Program-made: the position numbers and the translations under genes
Source of the DNA: Taklimakanibacter sp021828105
GTDB lineage: Bacteria > Pseudomonadota > Alphaproteobacteria > Rhizobiales > Aestuariivirgaceae
Direction of reading: 5' to 3'
Assembly (NCBI GenBank): GCA_021828105.1
Contig: JAKATG010000007.1
Span: 62,001-126,000 of the forward strand
Length of the DNA stretch: 64,000 nucleotides
The notes under the pieces: generated by a model
The model's database searches: none
What the model saw: the letters and a program-made list of their open reading frames with translations, nothing else
What the model was told of the DNA's origin: nothing
Part shown: positions 41,946 to 50,856 of the stretch, one piece after another
How the letters are laid out: each line of letters opens with the position of its first letter
How positions within the stretch are numbered: the stretch's first letter is position 1

Positions 41946-42356
41946 ATGGAACAAATGATCGCTAAATCGCAACCCGTCGCCCTCAGCCTGATGCGCTTCG
42001 TCGTCGGCCTGGTGCTCTTTGCCTTCGGCGTCGCCAAGATCCTCAAATACCCGGCCATGGAGTATTTCGCGAACCTCCCGCCGCTGATCCTCGCGGCCGG
42101 CTGGATCGAACTCGTGCTCGGCGGACTGTTGACGATCGGCCTGTTTACCCGGATCTCCGCCTTCATCCTCTCGGGCGAGATGGCTTTTGCCTATTTCATG
42201 GGCCATATGTTCAGGGATCCTGAGCCCGTATGGCATCCCCTGCTCAACGGTGGCAGCCTCGCCATCGTTTTGTGCTTTGCCTGCCTCTATCTCGCCACAG
42301 CCGGCGGCGGGCCCCTCAGTGTCGATGCGGCGAGGGACAAAACCGCGCGATCCTAG
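41946..42356 (+). CDS. DoxX-family membrane protein
   Basis: A 136-aa protein with four hydrophobic helices: LMRFVVGLVLFAFGVAKIL, ILAAGWIELVLGGLLTIGLF, TRISAFILSGEMAFAYFM and GGSLAIVLCFACLYLATAGGGPLSVD. The order and the ending G-x-G-x-x-S-x-D match DoxX/SURF4-like proteins, which are linked to redox homeostasis. It runs toward the second mttB gene and their 3' ends overlap by 4 bp. Specific function unknown. Confidence 0.88.
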   Translation: MEQMIAKSQPVALSLMRFVVGLVLFAFGVAKILKYPAMEYFANLPPLILAAGWIELVLGGLLTIGLFTRISAFILSGEMAFAYFMGHMFRDPEPVWHPLLNGGSLAIVLCFACLYLATAGGGPLSVDAARDKTARS

Positions 42357-43915
42357 AAATCCGTCGGCGCCCCGCCTTCGCGCTTGCGGCGCTCGACGAA
42401 ATCGTCGAGCTCGGCGCGCACGCCCGCATCCATGACGGGCTCGCGATAGTCGGCGAGCGCCTGCTTATAGAGCTGGTTGGCCTTCTGCCAGGCCTGAGGG
42501 CTCCCGGCGGCGAGCCATTGCTGGTTGTTGCGCCAGTCGGAGATCATCGGCGCATAGAAGGCGGTCTCATAGCGCGCCAGCGTATGTTGGGCGCCGAAGA
42601 AATGGCCCCCCGGCCCCACTTCGCGGATGGCCTCCAGCCCAAGCGCATCCCGGTCGGTGGCCAGAGGCTCGAGGAATGCCATCACCATCTGGATCAGGTC
42701 GCAATCGAGCACGAATTTCTCGAAGCCCGCCACCAGGCCGCCTTCCAGCCACCCCGCCCCATGCATGATGAAATTGCCGCCGCCCATGGTGACGCCCCAG
42801 AGCGAGAAGACGCTCTCATAGGCGGCCTGGGCATCGACGGCATTGGCCGCGCACGTGTTGGACGTGCGATAAGGCACCTTGTAGCGGCGCGCCATCTGGC
42901 CGCCGACGATGCAGGCCTTCATATATTCGGGGGTGCCGAAAGCGGGCGCGCCCGACTTCATGTCGACATTGGACGTGAAGCCGCCATAGATGAAGGGAGA
43001 GCCCTTGCGGACGAGCTGGGTGAAGGCCATGCCGGCCAGCGCCTCGGCATTCTGCTCGACGAGGGCACCCGCCACGGTGACCGGGGCCATGGCGCCGGCC
43101 AGCGTGAAGGGCGTCACGCAGACGATCTGGTTTTTCGCCGACATCTCCATGATGCCGCGCAGCATCGGCGCGTCGAGCTTGAGCGGCGAGTTGGTGTTGA
43201 TGATGGTGAAGAGCGACGGCTCGCTTTCGAGCTGCTCGGGACTGATACCGCGGGCGATGCGGGCGATCTCGATGCCGTCGCAGATGCGCTCCTTGCCCAG
43301 CGAATAGGCATGGAACGGCTTGTCGGTCAGGAGAGCCATGTCGCGCAAGGCCTCGAGATGGCGGATCGAGGCATGGAGGTCGATCGGCTCGACCGGATAG
43401 CCCGAGACGAAGCCGATGCAGTTGAAATACTGCGCGAGCTTCAGGAAGTTGCGGTAATCGGCATGGTTGCCGGCCCGCCTGCCATTGTCGAGATCGGCGC
43501 TGTTGGGCGGGCTGCCGACGGTGCCGAAATTCATCGCATTCCCGCCGACCCTGAAGCTGTTCTCGGGATTGCGGGCATGAAAGATGAAATCTTCCGGCGC
43601 CGTCCTGATCAGTTCCTCGACCATATGGCGGTCGAAGCGCACTCGCTCGCCCTCGATGCTGGCGCCGGCCTGCTTCAGGAGGTCACGCGCCTCGAGCAGC
43701 ATGAAATCCATGCCGATATCCTCGAGCACGGTGAGCGAGGCCTGATGGATCGCCTCGACCTCATCGGCGGAGATGATCTCCATCGGCGGGAAACGCCGGG
43801 TGCTTTTGCGGCGCGGCAATTGCGCGATGCCTTTCGCGGCATGGCCCGCATCGCCACGGCGGCTTTCGCGGCGGCGGCGGTGAGCTGTTGAGGTTTCGAG
43901 AGAGGCGTCAGCCAT
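42353..43915 (-). CDS. MttB-family methyltransferase, paralogue 2
   Basis: A 520-aa protein strongly similar to paralogue 1: IISADEVEAIHQASLTVLEDIGMDFML, IINTNSPLKLDAPMLRG, FTLAGAMAPVTVAGALVEQNAEALAGMAF, FIYGGFTSNVDMKSGAPAFGTPEYMKACIVGG, AIREVGPGGHFFGAQHTLARY. No amber codon within the frame; the TAG is the natural stop after APTDF. The first ~45 residues are very basic (HRRRRESRRG, LPRRKSTRR), like the other corrinoid-system proteins here. It follows a LysR gene on the same strand by 6 bp, so the two are probably co-transcribed. Substrate likely a quaternary amine. Confidence 0.93.
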   Translation of the reverse strand: MADASLETSTAHRRRRESRRGDAGHAAKGIAQLPRRKSTRRFPPMEIISADEVEAIHQASLTVLEDIGMDFMLLEARDLLKQAGASIEGERVRFDRHMVEELIRTAPEDFIFHARNPENSFRVGGNAMNFGTVGSPPNSADLDNGRRAGNHADYRNFLKLAQYFNCIGFVSGYPVEPIDLHASIRHLEALRDMALLTDKPFHAYSLGKERICDGIEIARIARGISPEQLESEPSLFTIINTNSPLKLDAPMLRGIMEMSAKNQIVCVTPFTLAGAMAPVTVAGALVEQNAEALAGMAFTQLVRKGSPFIYGGFTSNVDMKSGAPAFGTPEYMKACIVGGQMARRYKVPYRTSNTCAANAVDAQAAYESVFSLWGVTMGGGNFIMHGAGWLEGGLVAGFEKFVLDCDLIQMVMAFLEPLATDRDALGLEAIREVGPGGHFFGAQHTLARYETAFYAPMISDWRNNQQWLAAGSPQAWQKANQLYKQALADYREPVMDAGVRAELDDFVERRKREGGAPTDF

Positions 43916-43921
43916 GGCGAA

Positions 43922-44836
43922 CTACCTGTAAGCAGCAAGGTTGGGATCGGCGGCGACCTGCTTCACCAGCCATTCCTCGAAGCGTTTGATCTTGGGCTTG
44001 AGCTTGTCTTCGGGCTTGCAGGCGAACTGCCAGCGGTGGCGATGCGGCACCAGCAGCGGGAAAGGCTGGACCAGCCGGCCCATGCGGATCTCGTCGGTGG
44101 CGAAAGGACCAATGGTCATGGCGAGGCCCCGGCCCTCGACGGCCGCTTCCTGCGCCAGGATATAGCTGTCGAAAGCGAGCCGGTCCGACAGCTCGATATT
44201 CTTCACCCCTGCCCCTTCGAGCCACAAGCGCCAGTCCTCCTCGGCGGTATAGACATAAAGCAGCTTGTGCTTCTTCAGATCGGCCGGGGTCTTCAGCGCA
44301 TTCGCTCCTTTGAGGAGATCGGGCGAGCAGACCGGCGTCAACAGCGAGCGGAACAGCGCACGGTAATTGTGGCCGGGCGACTTGTTGCGCGCCAGCACGA
44401 TGCCGCAATCGACATTCGTCTCGTCGAACTCCCAATCGAAATAGGCGGTCGACAGCCTGACCTTCATGTCGGGATAGCGGCGCTCGAAATCATGCAGCCG
44501 CGGGATCAGCCATTTCAGCGCCACCGTCACATAGACCTGGATGGTGAGCTCATTGTCGGCGACGGCGGGCCGCAAATTCCGGGTCTGGGCCTCGATCTGG
44601 TCGAAGGCATCGCGCACCGGCGGGAAATAGGCGTGGCCGGCTTGCGTGAGCTCGGCGCGCCTGGCATCGCGCTTGAAGAGCTGCAGGCCCAGCTGCTGCT
44701 CCAGCGCCTTGACCTGGTGGCTGACGGCGGAGCGGGTGATGCCGAGCTCGGCCGCCGCAAGCCGGAAGGACCCGAGCCGGGCGGCGGCCTCGAAAGCGGT
44801 CAGGGCACGCAAGGGAGGAAGATCGCGACGGGGCAA
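43922..44836 (-). CDS. LysR-family regulator (GcvA-like)
   Basis: A 304-aa regulator starting MPRRDLPPLRALTAFEAAARLGSFRLAAAELGITRSAVSHQVKALEQQLGLQLFKRDARRAELTQAG, a canonical LysR winged helix of the GcvA class. It has a substrate-binding domain with VKVRLSTAYFDWEFDETNVDCGIVLAR. It lies between mttB paralogue 2 (same strand, downstream) and paralogue 3 (divergent), and so is placed to control both. A dyad in the divergent region fits a LysR site. Confidence 0.92.
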   Translation of the reverse strand: MPRRDLPPLRALTAFEAAARLGSFRLAAAELGITRSAVSHQVKALEQQLGLQLFKRDARRAELTQAGHAYFPPVRDAFDQIEAQTRNLRPAVADNELTIQVYVTVALKWLIPRLHDFERRYPDMKVRLSTAYFDWEFDETNVDCGIVLARNKSPGHNYRALFRSLLTPVCSPDLLKGANALKTPADLKKHKLLYVYTAEEDWRLWLEGAGVKNIELSDRLAFDSYILAQEAAVEGRGLAMTIGPFATDEIRMGRLVQPFPLLVPHRHRWQFACKPEDKLKPKIKRFEEWLVKQVAADPNLAAYR

Positions 44837-44925
44837 GTGAGTTCACCAGAAAATCGAGCGCCGCATCTATAACAGGTTGAAAACATGGGTGTTAAGTGGA
44901 TCAAATGAGAACGACGGCAAAATTT

Positions 44926-44944
44926 TGGTGAATTTTACTCACCA
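44926..44944. promoter_or_regulatory. LysR-type dyad (T-N11-A) upstream of mttB paralogue 3
   Basis: TGGTGA (44926-44931) and TCACCA (44939-44944) form a perfect dyad containing the T-N11-A core, located 74 bp upstream of the mttB ATG in the 181-bp divergent region. A related TGGTGAACTCAC occurs on the minus strand at the start of the LysR gene, consistent with recall plus activation sites. Confidence 0.55.
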
Positions 44945-45017
44945 TCCAGTCAACAAGATTGAGGCTTTCGGTTTGCCGGCAAACGGAGCACATTCCGCGT
45001 GAAATCAGGAGCTTCTC

Positions 45018-46598
45018 ATGACTGTTGTCGAGGAAATATCACGCAGGCGCGGCGGGCGCGAAGCGCGCAAGGCGCTCCGTGCACGGCCCATCCCCCGCGA
45101 GGAGGCGGCCGTCCGCCCCGGCATGGAAGGCGGGCAATACAAACCACTCAGCCAGCGCGACATGGAGCGCATCCATGAGACCGCCCTCGACCTTCTCGAA
45201 AAAGTCGGGCTCGGCCAGGCCATTCCCTCCTGCATCGAAGTCCTGACCGCCAAGGGCGCCTTCATGAGCGAGCATGGCCGGCTCTGCCTCCCCCGCGCGC
45301 TCATCGAGGACACGCTAGCCAACTGCGCCCGCGATTTCGTGCTCTATGGCCGCGATCCCAAGCATGACATGGAGCCTTGGGGCAACAAGGTCTATTTCGG
45401 CACCGCCGGTGCCGCCGTCCATGTCGTCGATGTCGAGACAAGGACCTATCGCGATTCCGTGCTGGTCGATCTCTATGACTGCGCCCGCATCGTCGATCAA
45501 TGCGAGCATATCCATTTCTATCAGCGCCCGATCACGGCGCGCGACATGCTCACCGGCCATGATCTCGATATCAACACCATGTATGCCTGCATGGCGGGCA
45601 CGTCGAAACATGTCGGCACCAGCATGGTGGCGCCCGAGCATGTCGCCGAATGTCTCGAGATCCTGCATTATGTCGCGGGCGGCGAGGAGAAATGGCGGGC
45701 GCGGCCCTTCGTCTCGCAATCGAACTGCTTCGTCGTGCCGCCCTTGAAATTCGCCGAGGATGCCTGCCGCTGCCTCGAAGTCGCGGTCAGGGGCGGCATG
45801 CCGGTGCTGCTGCTGTCGGCCGGACAAGCGGGCGCCACCGCGCCCGCCGCCCTTGCCGGAACCGTCGCGCAAGCGGTCGCCGAATGTCTGGCGGGCTTGG
45901 CTTACGTGAATGCGATCAAGCCCGGCGCCATCGCCATCTGGGGGCCGTGGCCCTTCGTCTCCGACCTGCGCACCGGCGCCATGTCGGGAGGGTCCGGCGA
46001 GCAGGCGCTCATCACCGCCGCTTGCGCGCAAATGGGGCATTTCTACCGCCTCACCGTCGGCTCGGCCGCCGGCATGTGCGATTCGAAGCTGCCCGACATC
46101 CAGGCCGGCTATGAGAAAGGCGTCACCGCCTCGCTCGCCGCCATGACCGGCATCAATCTCCTCTATGAAAGTGCCGGCATGCATGCCTCGCTGCTCGGCT
46201 TCTGCCTCGAGAGCCTGCTCATCGACAATGACATGCTGGGCTCGATCAACCGCAATGTGCGCGGCATCGAGGTGAATGACGAGACTTTGTCGCTCGATGT
46301 CATCGCCAATGTCTGCATCGAAGGGCCCGGGCATTATCTCGGCCACGACCAGACGCTGTCGCTGATGCAGAAGGAGTATATCTATCCGGTGCTCGGCAAC
46401 CGCATGAGTCCCAAGGAATGGAACGAAGCCGGCAAGCCCGACATCGTCGAGCGCGCCACGGCGAAGAAGATGGAGATCCTCACCACCTATTATCCGGAAT
46501 ACATACCGGAAGCGATCGACGACCTCATCCGCGCCAAGCACGACATCAAGCTGCCGCGCGAGGTGATGCGGATGGGCGATCCGAGGTGGTTCAAATAG
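45018..46598 (+). CDS. MttB-family methyltransferase, paralogue 3
   Basis: A 526-aa protein, more diverged: YKPLSQRDMERIHETALDLLEKVGLGQAIP, FYQRPITARDMLTGHDLDINTMYACMAG, FVSQSNCFVVPPLKFAEDACRCLEVAVRGGMPVLLLSAGQAGATAPAALAGTVAQAVAECLAG, then GSAAGMCDSKLPDIQAGYEKG and the C-terminal MRMGDPRWFK. No internal amber codon. The N-terminus is basic (EISRRRGGREARKALRARPIPRE). It starts an operon with the QueG-like iron-sulfur protein, homocysteine methyltransferase-like and GFA genes, linking corrinoid methyl transfer to homocysteine. Substrate unknown. Confidence 0.92.
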   Translation: MTVVEEISRRRGGREARKALRARPIPREEAAVRPGMEGGQYKPLSQRDMERIHETALDLLEKVGLGQAIPSCIEVLTAKGAFMSEHGRLCLPRALIEDTLANCARDFVLYGRDPKHDMEPWGNKVYFGTAGAAVHVVDVETRTYRDSVLVDLYDCARIVDQCEHIHFYQRPITARDMLTGHDLDINTMYACMAGTSKHVGTSMVAPEHVAECLEILHYVAGGEEKWRARPFVSQSNCFVVPPLKFAEDACRCLEVAVRGGMPVLLLSAGQAGATAPAALAGTVAQAVAECLAGLAYVNAIKPGAIAIWGPWPFVSDLRTGAMSGGSGEQALITAACAQMGHFYRLTVGSAAGMCDSKLPDIQAGYEKGVTASLAAMTGINLLYESAGMHASLLGFCLESLLIDNDMLGSINRNVRGIEVNDETLSLDVIANVCIEGPGHYLGHDQTLSLMQKEYIYPVLGNRMSPKEWNEAGKPDIVERATAKKMEILTTYYPEYIPEAIDDLIRAKHDIKLPREVMRMGDPRWFK

Positions 46599-46677
46599 GG
46601 CTGCTGTCGCCGACGGTCCGCAACCGGCCGCAAGCGTTGATTTGCCTATGTCCCGGCAGGGGCTAGACTCCCTACCC

Positions 46678-47346
46678 ATGGATCATCCCGTGCTCAATGC
46701 GATAAGGCGCGAAAGCTTCACCGCTCTCGGCTGGTTTGCGCCGAATGAAGATGACCGCGTGCCGGCCGGCACGCAATTCGTCATCCTCATCGGCAATGCC
46801 GGGCCTGAGATGTTCCGCCGCTTCGCCCGCGAGCGCGATCCCTTGCATGATCGCATGGACGACTGGTGCCGCCAGGTCATAGGACGGCTCGCGCGCGACC
46901 TCGACGCGCGCGCCGTCTATCCATTCGACCAGCCGCCGCTGCCGTTCCTCACCTGGGCGAGGCGCGCCAAGGCCGGGCATGTCTCGCCGCTCGGCATGAA
47001 TATCCATTCCGTCTACGGGCTCTGGCATGCTTTCCGGGCCGCCTTGCTGTTCCCGGTCGCCTTCGACCTGCCGCCCCCTTCCCCAGGCGCTCACCCTTGC
47101 GAGACTTGCGAGGGCAAGCCCTGTCTCAGCGCCTGTCCGGTCAGCGCCTTCTCCGGCATCAGCTACGATGTGCCGCGTTGCGTCGATCACATCGCCTCAC
47201 CAAAAGGTCAAGACTGCATGACCGGCGGCTGCCTCGCCAGGCGGGCCTGCCCGGTCGGACAGCACTTCACCTATGGGCGCGAGCAGATGCAGTTCCATAT
47301 GCGCGCCTTTCTCAAAGCCCATCAACCTGACGGGATTTCCGCATGA
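46678..47346 (+). CDS. QueG/CblC-like iron-sulfur protein with two 4Fe-4S motifs
   Basis: A 222-aa protein starting MDHPVLNAIRRESFTALGWFAPNEDD. Cysteines near the C-terminus fall in two clusters: CETCEGKPCLSACP, then CVDHIASPKGQDCMTGGC plus ARRACPVG, fitting two 4Fe-4S centres. The layout (GHVSPLGMNIHSVYGLWHAFRAALLF before the clusters) recalls epoxyqueuosine reductase QueG, whose fold also binds cobalamin, but the protein is shorter. In this operon it might reduce or handle the corrinoid (inference). The next gene overlaps by 4 bases (ATGA). Confidence 0.72.
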   Translation: MDHPVLNAIRRESFTALGWFAPNEDDRVPAGTQFVILIGNAGPEMFRRFARERDPLHDRMDDWCRQVIGRLARDLDARAVYPFDQPPLPFLTWARRAKAGHVSPLGMNIHSVYGLWHAFRAALLFPVAFDLPPPSPGAHPCETCEGKPCLSACPVSAFSGISYDVPRCVDHIASPKGQDCMTGGCLARRACPVGQHFTYGREQMQFHMRAFLKAHQPDGISA

Positions 47347-48257
47347 GCTACAGCCGCATCGCCAAGAAGCTCGCCAAAGGCGAGACCATCATCCTCGATG
47401 GCGGCACCGGCACCGATATCCAGAGCCGCGGCGTGCCCATGGCGGGCGAGACCTGGTGCGCCGAAGCCAATCTCTCTCATCCGGGCGTCGTGCGCTCGGT
47501 CCATGAGGACTATATCAAGGCGGGAGCGGAGATCATCACCGCCAACACCTATCCGACGAGTCCCCTCCTCTTCAATGCGCTCGGGCGCGATGCGGACATG
47601 GTCCTGATCGACAAGGAGGCGGTGCGGATCGCGCGCGAGGCAGCGGCAGGGCGCGTTGCCGTCGCCGGCTCCTTTTCCGTCATGCGGCCGATGGAAACGG
47701 GCGTCGACCGGGTCAAGACATATCGCGAATGGAGCGAGAAGGACGCCAAGGCGCTGATGCGCCACAAGGCCGAAAGCATGGCCGAGGCCGGCGTCGATCT
47801 CATCATGATGGAGATGATGCGCGACGCCGATTATTCGGTGTGGGCGACGGAAGCGGCGGTGGCGACGGGCCTGCCGGTCTGGGTCGGCATCTCGACCGAG
47901 CCCCGCGAAGACGGCAAGCTCACCGGTTTCGCGCGGCCCGACTGGCCGCTCGAAGAGATCATCGCCGCTTTGGCCCCCACCGGCGCCGATGTCATCTCGA
48001 TCATGCACACGCTGCCCAATCACGTAGGCCCCGCGCTGAAGGTCGTGTGCGAGATCTGGAAAGGACCGCTCGGCGCCTATCCCGAGAGCGGCTTCTTCAA
48101 GATGCCGGACTGGCAGTTCGTCGACATCATCGAGCCTTCGGCGCTGGTGGCCGAGGCGCGCGAGTGGCAGAAGACCGGCGCCAGCATCTTCGGCGGCTGC
48201 TGCGGCACCAATCCGAGCCATATCAAGGCCCTGGCTCAAGCTTTCGGGAGAATTTGA
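47343..48257 (+). CDS. homocysteine S-methyltransferase family protein
   Basis: A 304-aa zinc methyltransferase: ETIILDGGTGTDIQSRGVPM, VRSVHEDYIKAGAEIITANTYPTSP, VAGSFSVMRPMETG, and the C-terminal zinc-thiolate motif IFGGCCGTNPSHIKAL. The family moves methyl groups from betaine, S-methylmethionine or methyl-THF to homocysteine or another thiol. The usual first zinc cysteine region must be checked by alignment. It overlaps the iron-sulfur gene before it (ATGA) and the GFA gene after it (TGATG), so translation is coupled. Confidence 0.9.
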   Translation: MSYSRIAKKLAKGETIILDGGTGTDIQSRGVPMAGETWCAEANLSHPGVVRSVHEDYIKAGAEIITANTYPTSPLLFNALGRDADMVLIDKEAVRIAREAAAGRVAVAGSFSVMRPMETGVDRVKTYREWSEKDAKALMRHKAESMAEAGVDLIMMEMMRDADYSVWATEAAVATGLPVWVGISTEPREDGKLTGFARPDWPLEEIIAALAPTGADVISIMHTLPNHVGPALKVVCEIWKGPLGAYPESGFFKMPDWQFVDIIEPSALVAEAREWQKTGASIFGGCCGTNPSHIKALAQAFGRI

Positions 48258-48670
48258 TGAGCGATAGCAAATCCGGGTCCTGCCTGTGCGGCGCCGTGAC
48301 CTTCGAAGTGACGGGCCCTTTGCGCTCGATCATCGCCTGCCATTGCCATCAATGCCGCAAGCAGACCGGCAATTACATGTCGGCGACCGGCACCAAGGAC
48401 CAATATCTGAAGCTCACCGAGACGCGCGGCCTCAAATGGTATCGCTCGAGCGGCACGGCCAGGCGCGGCTTCTGCAGCGAATGCGGCTCGACGCTGTTCT
48501 GGAAAGGCGACGGCCGCGACTACACCGCTATCGCCGCCGGCGCCATCGACGGCCCGACCGGCGTCAAGCTCGCCGGCCATATCTTCTGCGACGATGCCGG
48601 CGACTATTACGAGATCACCGGCGGCGACTACAAGCTCGGCCAATGGGCGACGGATCCCAAGGCGCCATAA
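48257..48670 (+). CDS. GFA-family (glutathione-dependent formaldehyde-activating-like) zinc protein
   Basis: A 137-aa protein: SGSCLCGAVTFEVTGPL, IIACHCHQCRKQTGNYMSA, RGFCSECGSTLFW, i.e. the full set of cysteines that bind structural and catalytic zinc in the GFA/CENP-V fold. Its ATG overlaps the upstream stop (TGATG). In a demethylation operon it could handle formaldehyde or a glutathione adduct, though many GFA-family proteins have other roles. It runs toward the convergent enolase-superfamily gene. Confidence 0.92.
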   Translation: MSDSKSGSCLCGAVTFEVTGPLRSIIACHCHQCRKQTGNYMSATGTKDQYLKLTETRGLKWYRSSGTARRGFCSECGSTLFWKGDGRDYTAIAAGAIDGPTGVKLAGHIFCDDAGDYYEITGGDYKLGQWATDPKAP

Positions 48671-48677
48671 AGAATTT

Positions 48678-49790
48678 TCACGGCCGTTCCGAAAGCTCGA
48701 GGAACGGCTTGCCGAGCCGCTCGGGCAGCACGTCGATGCCGAGGCCGGGACCGTCGGGAATGCCCATGCGATTCCCCTTGACCGGCGGCGGGCTCTTGGC
48801 CGTCTTGACCGTCACCCATTCATGGAAAGCAATGGCATGCAAGCGGCGCTCCTCAGGTGTCGAAAGCGACAGATGTGCCATGGCGGCAGTATCGATCTCG
48901 GCACCGCCCGTATCCTCGACAGTGACCATGAAACCAAGATCGACGGCGAGATCGCGCAGGCTCCTTGTCTTCGACACGCCGCCGATGCGCGAGATCTTGA
49001 GCGTCAACCCGTCGGCCGCGCCTTTGTGGTGAATGGCGAGCAGGTCTTCCAGCCCGGTCACCGATTCGTCGAGGACCATCGGCTTGTCGACCGCTCGCCT
49101 GACCGAGAGACATTCATCGATCGTCGGGCAAGGCTGCTCGAAGACATAGTCGATGGCGCGGCTGGCATCGGCGAACTGCCGCGCCTGGAACGGCGTCCAT
49201 CCGGCATTGGCATCGCAGAAGATCACCGTGCCCTTCGGCACCGCATCCGCGACCGCCGCGGCGCGCTCGATATCGCTCCGTACATCGCCGCCGACCTTGA
49301 CCTGGATGCGGTTGAAACCCTCCCCAGTGATGCGCCGGGCGAGCTTTGCCATGGCATCTACTGAACCATGGGTCACGACCTTATAGAGCTCGACGGTCTC
49401 GCCCTCCCGCCCGCCCAGAAATGTGACGAGCGGCACTTGCGCGGCGCGGGCGGCAAGGTCGCAGCAAGCCATGTCAATGGCAGATTTCACATAGGGATGT
49501 CCCTTGAACACGACGTCCATCAGGCGGCCGAGCTGGGCAACGGCTTGCGGATCGCGGCCCAGCAGATGCGGTGCAATCTCGGCGACGCCCGCCTCGGCGC
49601 CGGCGGCAAAGGCGGCGGAATAGAAAGTGCCGAGCGGCGCCATCTCACCCCAGCCGGTGATCCCCGTGTCGGAAGTGAGCGATACGATCACCGCATCGAA
49701 CGCGTCGGCCGCGCGGCCCTTCGACATCTTGTAAGGTCCCTCGACGAAAGGCTGGCGCAGGCGATAGGCCCTGATCGTGCTGATGCACAT
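48678..49790 (-). CDS. mandelate racemase/muconate lactonizing enzyme family protein
   Basis: A 370-aa enolase-superfamily enzyme. Catalytic Lys 165 is in NRIQVKVGGD; metal ligands are Asp 193 (FCDANAGW), Glu 219 (VFEQP) and Asp 241/Glu 242 (MVLDES); a second base Lys 265 is in LTLKISRIGG. Lysines on both barrel faces fit the MLE subgroup that includes hydroxyproline-betaine epimerase and cis-3-hydroxyproline dehydratase. Given the nearby betaine-type methyltransferases, a betaine or proline-derived substrate is possible (inference). It is downstream of a LysR gene in the reverse order of transcription. Confidence 0.9.
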   Translation of the reverse strand: MCISTIRAYRLRQPFVEGPYKMSKGRAADAFDAVIVSLTSDTGITGWGEMAPLGTFYSAAFAAGAEAGVAEIAPHLLGRDPQAVAQLGRLMDVVFKGHPYVKSAIDMACCDLAARAAQVPLVTFLGGREGETVELYKVVTHGSVDAMAKLARRITGEGFNRIQVKVGGDVRSDIERAAAVADAVPKGTVIFCDANAGWTPFQARQFADASRAIDYVFEQPCPTIDECLSVRRAVDKPMVLDESVTGLEDLLAIHHKGAADGLTLKISRIGGVSKTRSLRDLAVDLGFMVTVEDTGGAEIDTAAMAHLSLSTPEERRLHAIAFHEWVTVKTAKSPPPVKGNRMGIPDGPGLGIDVLPERLGKPFLELSERP

Positions 49791-49850
49791 TCTATTTCCG
49801 TTTCATTTCCAGGCTGCGTGCATAAGTCAGTTGTCGACAATCAAGCGATG

Positions 49851-50777
49851 CTAGACAAGTGCCCGGGACTGGATGGATTTCAGGCATTCGGCGACAAACC
49901 AGTCCTTGAAGACCGCCACAATGGCGCGTCGCGCACTCCTCTGCGGCACGGTCAGGCAATAGGGCTGGGCAAGCGGCAGGGCTTGCTTCACCGGCTTGAC
50001 AAGCCTTCCCTCTTCGACCGCTCGCGCGGCGAAGAGACCCTGGCAGAGAGCCACACCCAGGCCGGACAGAGCGAGATCGAGTGCCGCCGCCGATGAATTG
50101 ACGGTGAGGCCGCGGTGGATCTCGCGGCCGGCTGTGACCGAGGCCGCCTCGAACCATAAGCGCCAGGTGGGAAAGGACGCGGCGGCCGGCCCCCAGTCGG
50201 TATGGATCAAGGGCATGGACAGCAGGTCGCGCGCGTCCCGCACCGGGCCATTGTGGCTGAGAACGCCTGGCGTGCAGACCGGATGAACAGCATCGCTCGC
50301 GATCGGCTCGGCATCATGGTCGCGATCGGGGAAGCGCCCATAAGACAAGCGGATGTCGATGAGATCGCGCTCGAATGCGATCGGCTCTTCTTCGCCCTTC
50401 AAGAAAATGTCGGCCTCGCCATGGAGCCCGATGAAGAGCGGAAGGCGGGAAGGCAGCCAGCTCACGGCGACCGACGGCGGGACCGAGACGACCAGCCGGG
50501 CACGGTGCGCACTGCCGATGAGATCGCGGGCGGCACCGTTCAATTCCTCGAAAGCGAGGGTCAGCCGCGGCAGGACTTCGCGGCCGGCTTCGGTCAGGAC
50601 GGCCCGACGGTTGATGCGGTGGAAAAGCTTGCGGCCGACATGATCCTCGAGCGTGGCGACGAGCTGGCTCATGGCCGCGGGCGAGATCGCCAGTTCCTCG
50701 GCGGCCGCGACAAAGCTGCCAGTGCGCGCCGCAGCCTCGAAAGCCTGCAATGTCCGCAAAGACGGGAGAGCTGTCAT
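49851..50777 (-). CDS. LysR-family regulator (GcvA-like)
   Basis: A 308-aa protein starting MTALPSLRTLQAFEAAARTGSFVAAAEELAISPAAMSQLVATLEDHVGRKLFHRINRRAVLTEAG, a LysR winged helix, followed by a substrate-binding domain (RARLVVSVPPSVAVSWLPSRLPLFIGLH). It is divergent from the desaturase gene at 50857 and upstream, on the same strand, of the enolase-superfamily gene (61-bp gap), either of which it may regulate. Confidence 0.92.
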   Translation of the reverse strand: MTALPSLRTLQAFEAAARTGSFVAAAEELAISPAAMSQLVATLEDHVGRKLFHRINRRAVLTEAGREVLPRLTLAFEELNGAARDLIGSAHRARLVVSVPPSVAVSWLPSRLPLFIGLHGEADIFLKGEEEPIAFERDLIDIRLSYGRFPDRDHDAEPIASDAVHPVCTPGVLSHNGPVRDARDLLSMPLIHTDWGPAAASFPTWRLWFEAASVTAGREIHRGLTVNSSAAALDLALSGLGVALCQGLFAARAVEEGRLVKPVKQALPLAQPYCLTVPQRSARRAIVAVFKDWFVAECLKSIQSRALV

Positions 50778-50856
50778 GGATTTGGATAAGTCTATCTTAC
50801 TATAATGACAGAAATTCCTGTTTTAAGAAAGACAATCTACGTCGTAGGCTTTACCC

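Noticed and set aside
39256..46598. Possible pyrrolysine-encoding MttB genes
   Set aside because: None of the three mttB frames has an in-frame amber codon; the TAG codons seen are natural stops at the conserved C-termini.
47729..48670. 313-codon frame starting inside the homocysteine methyltransferase gene
   Set aside because: Its 3' part is the real GFA gene; the ATG at 48257 overlapping the upstream stop is the correct start.
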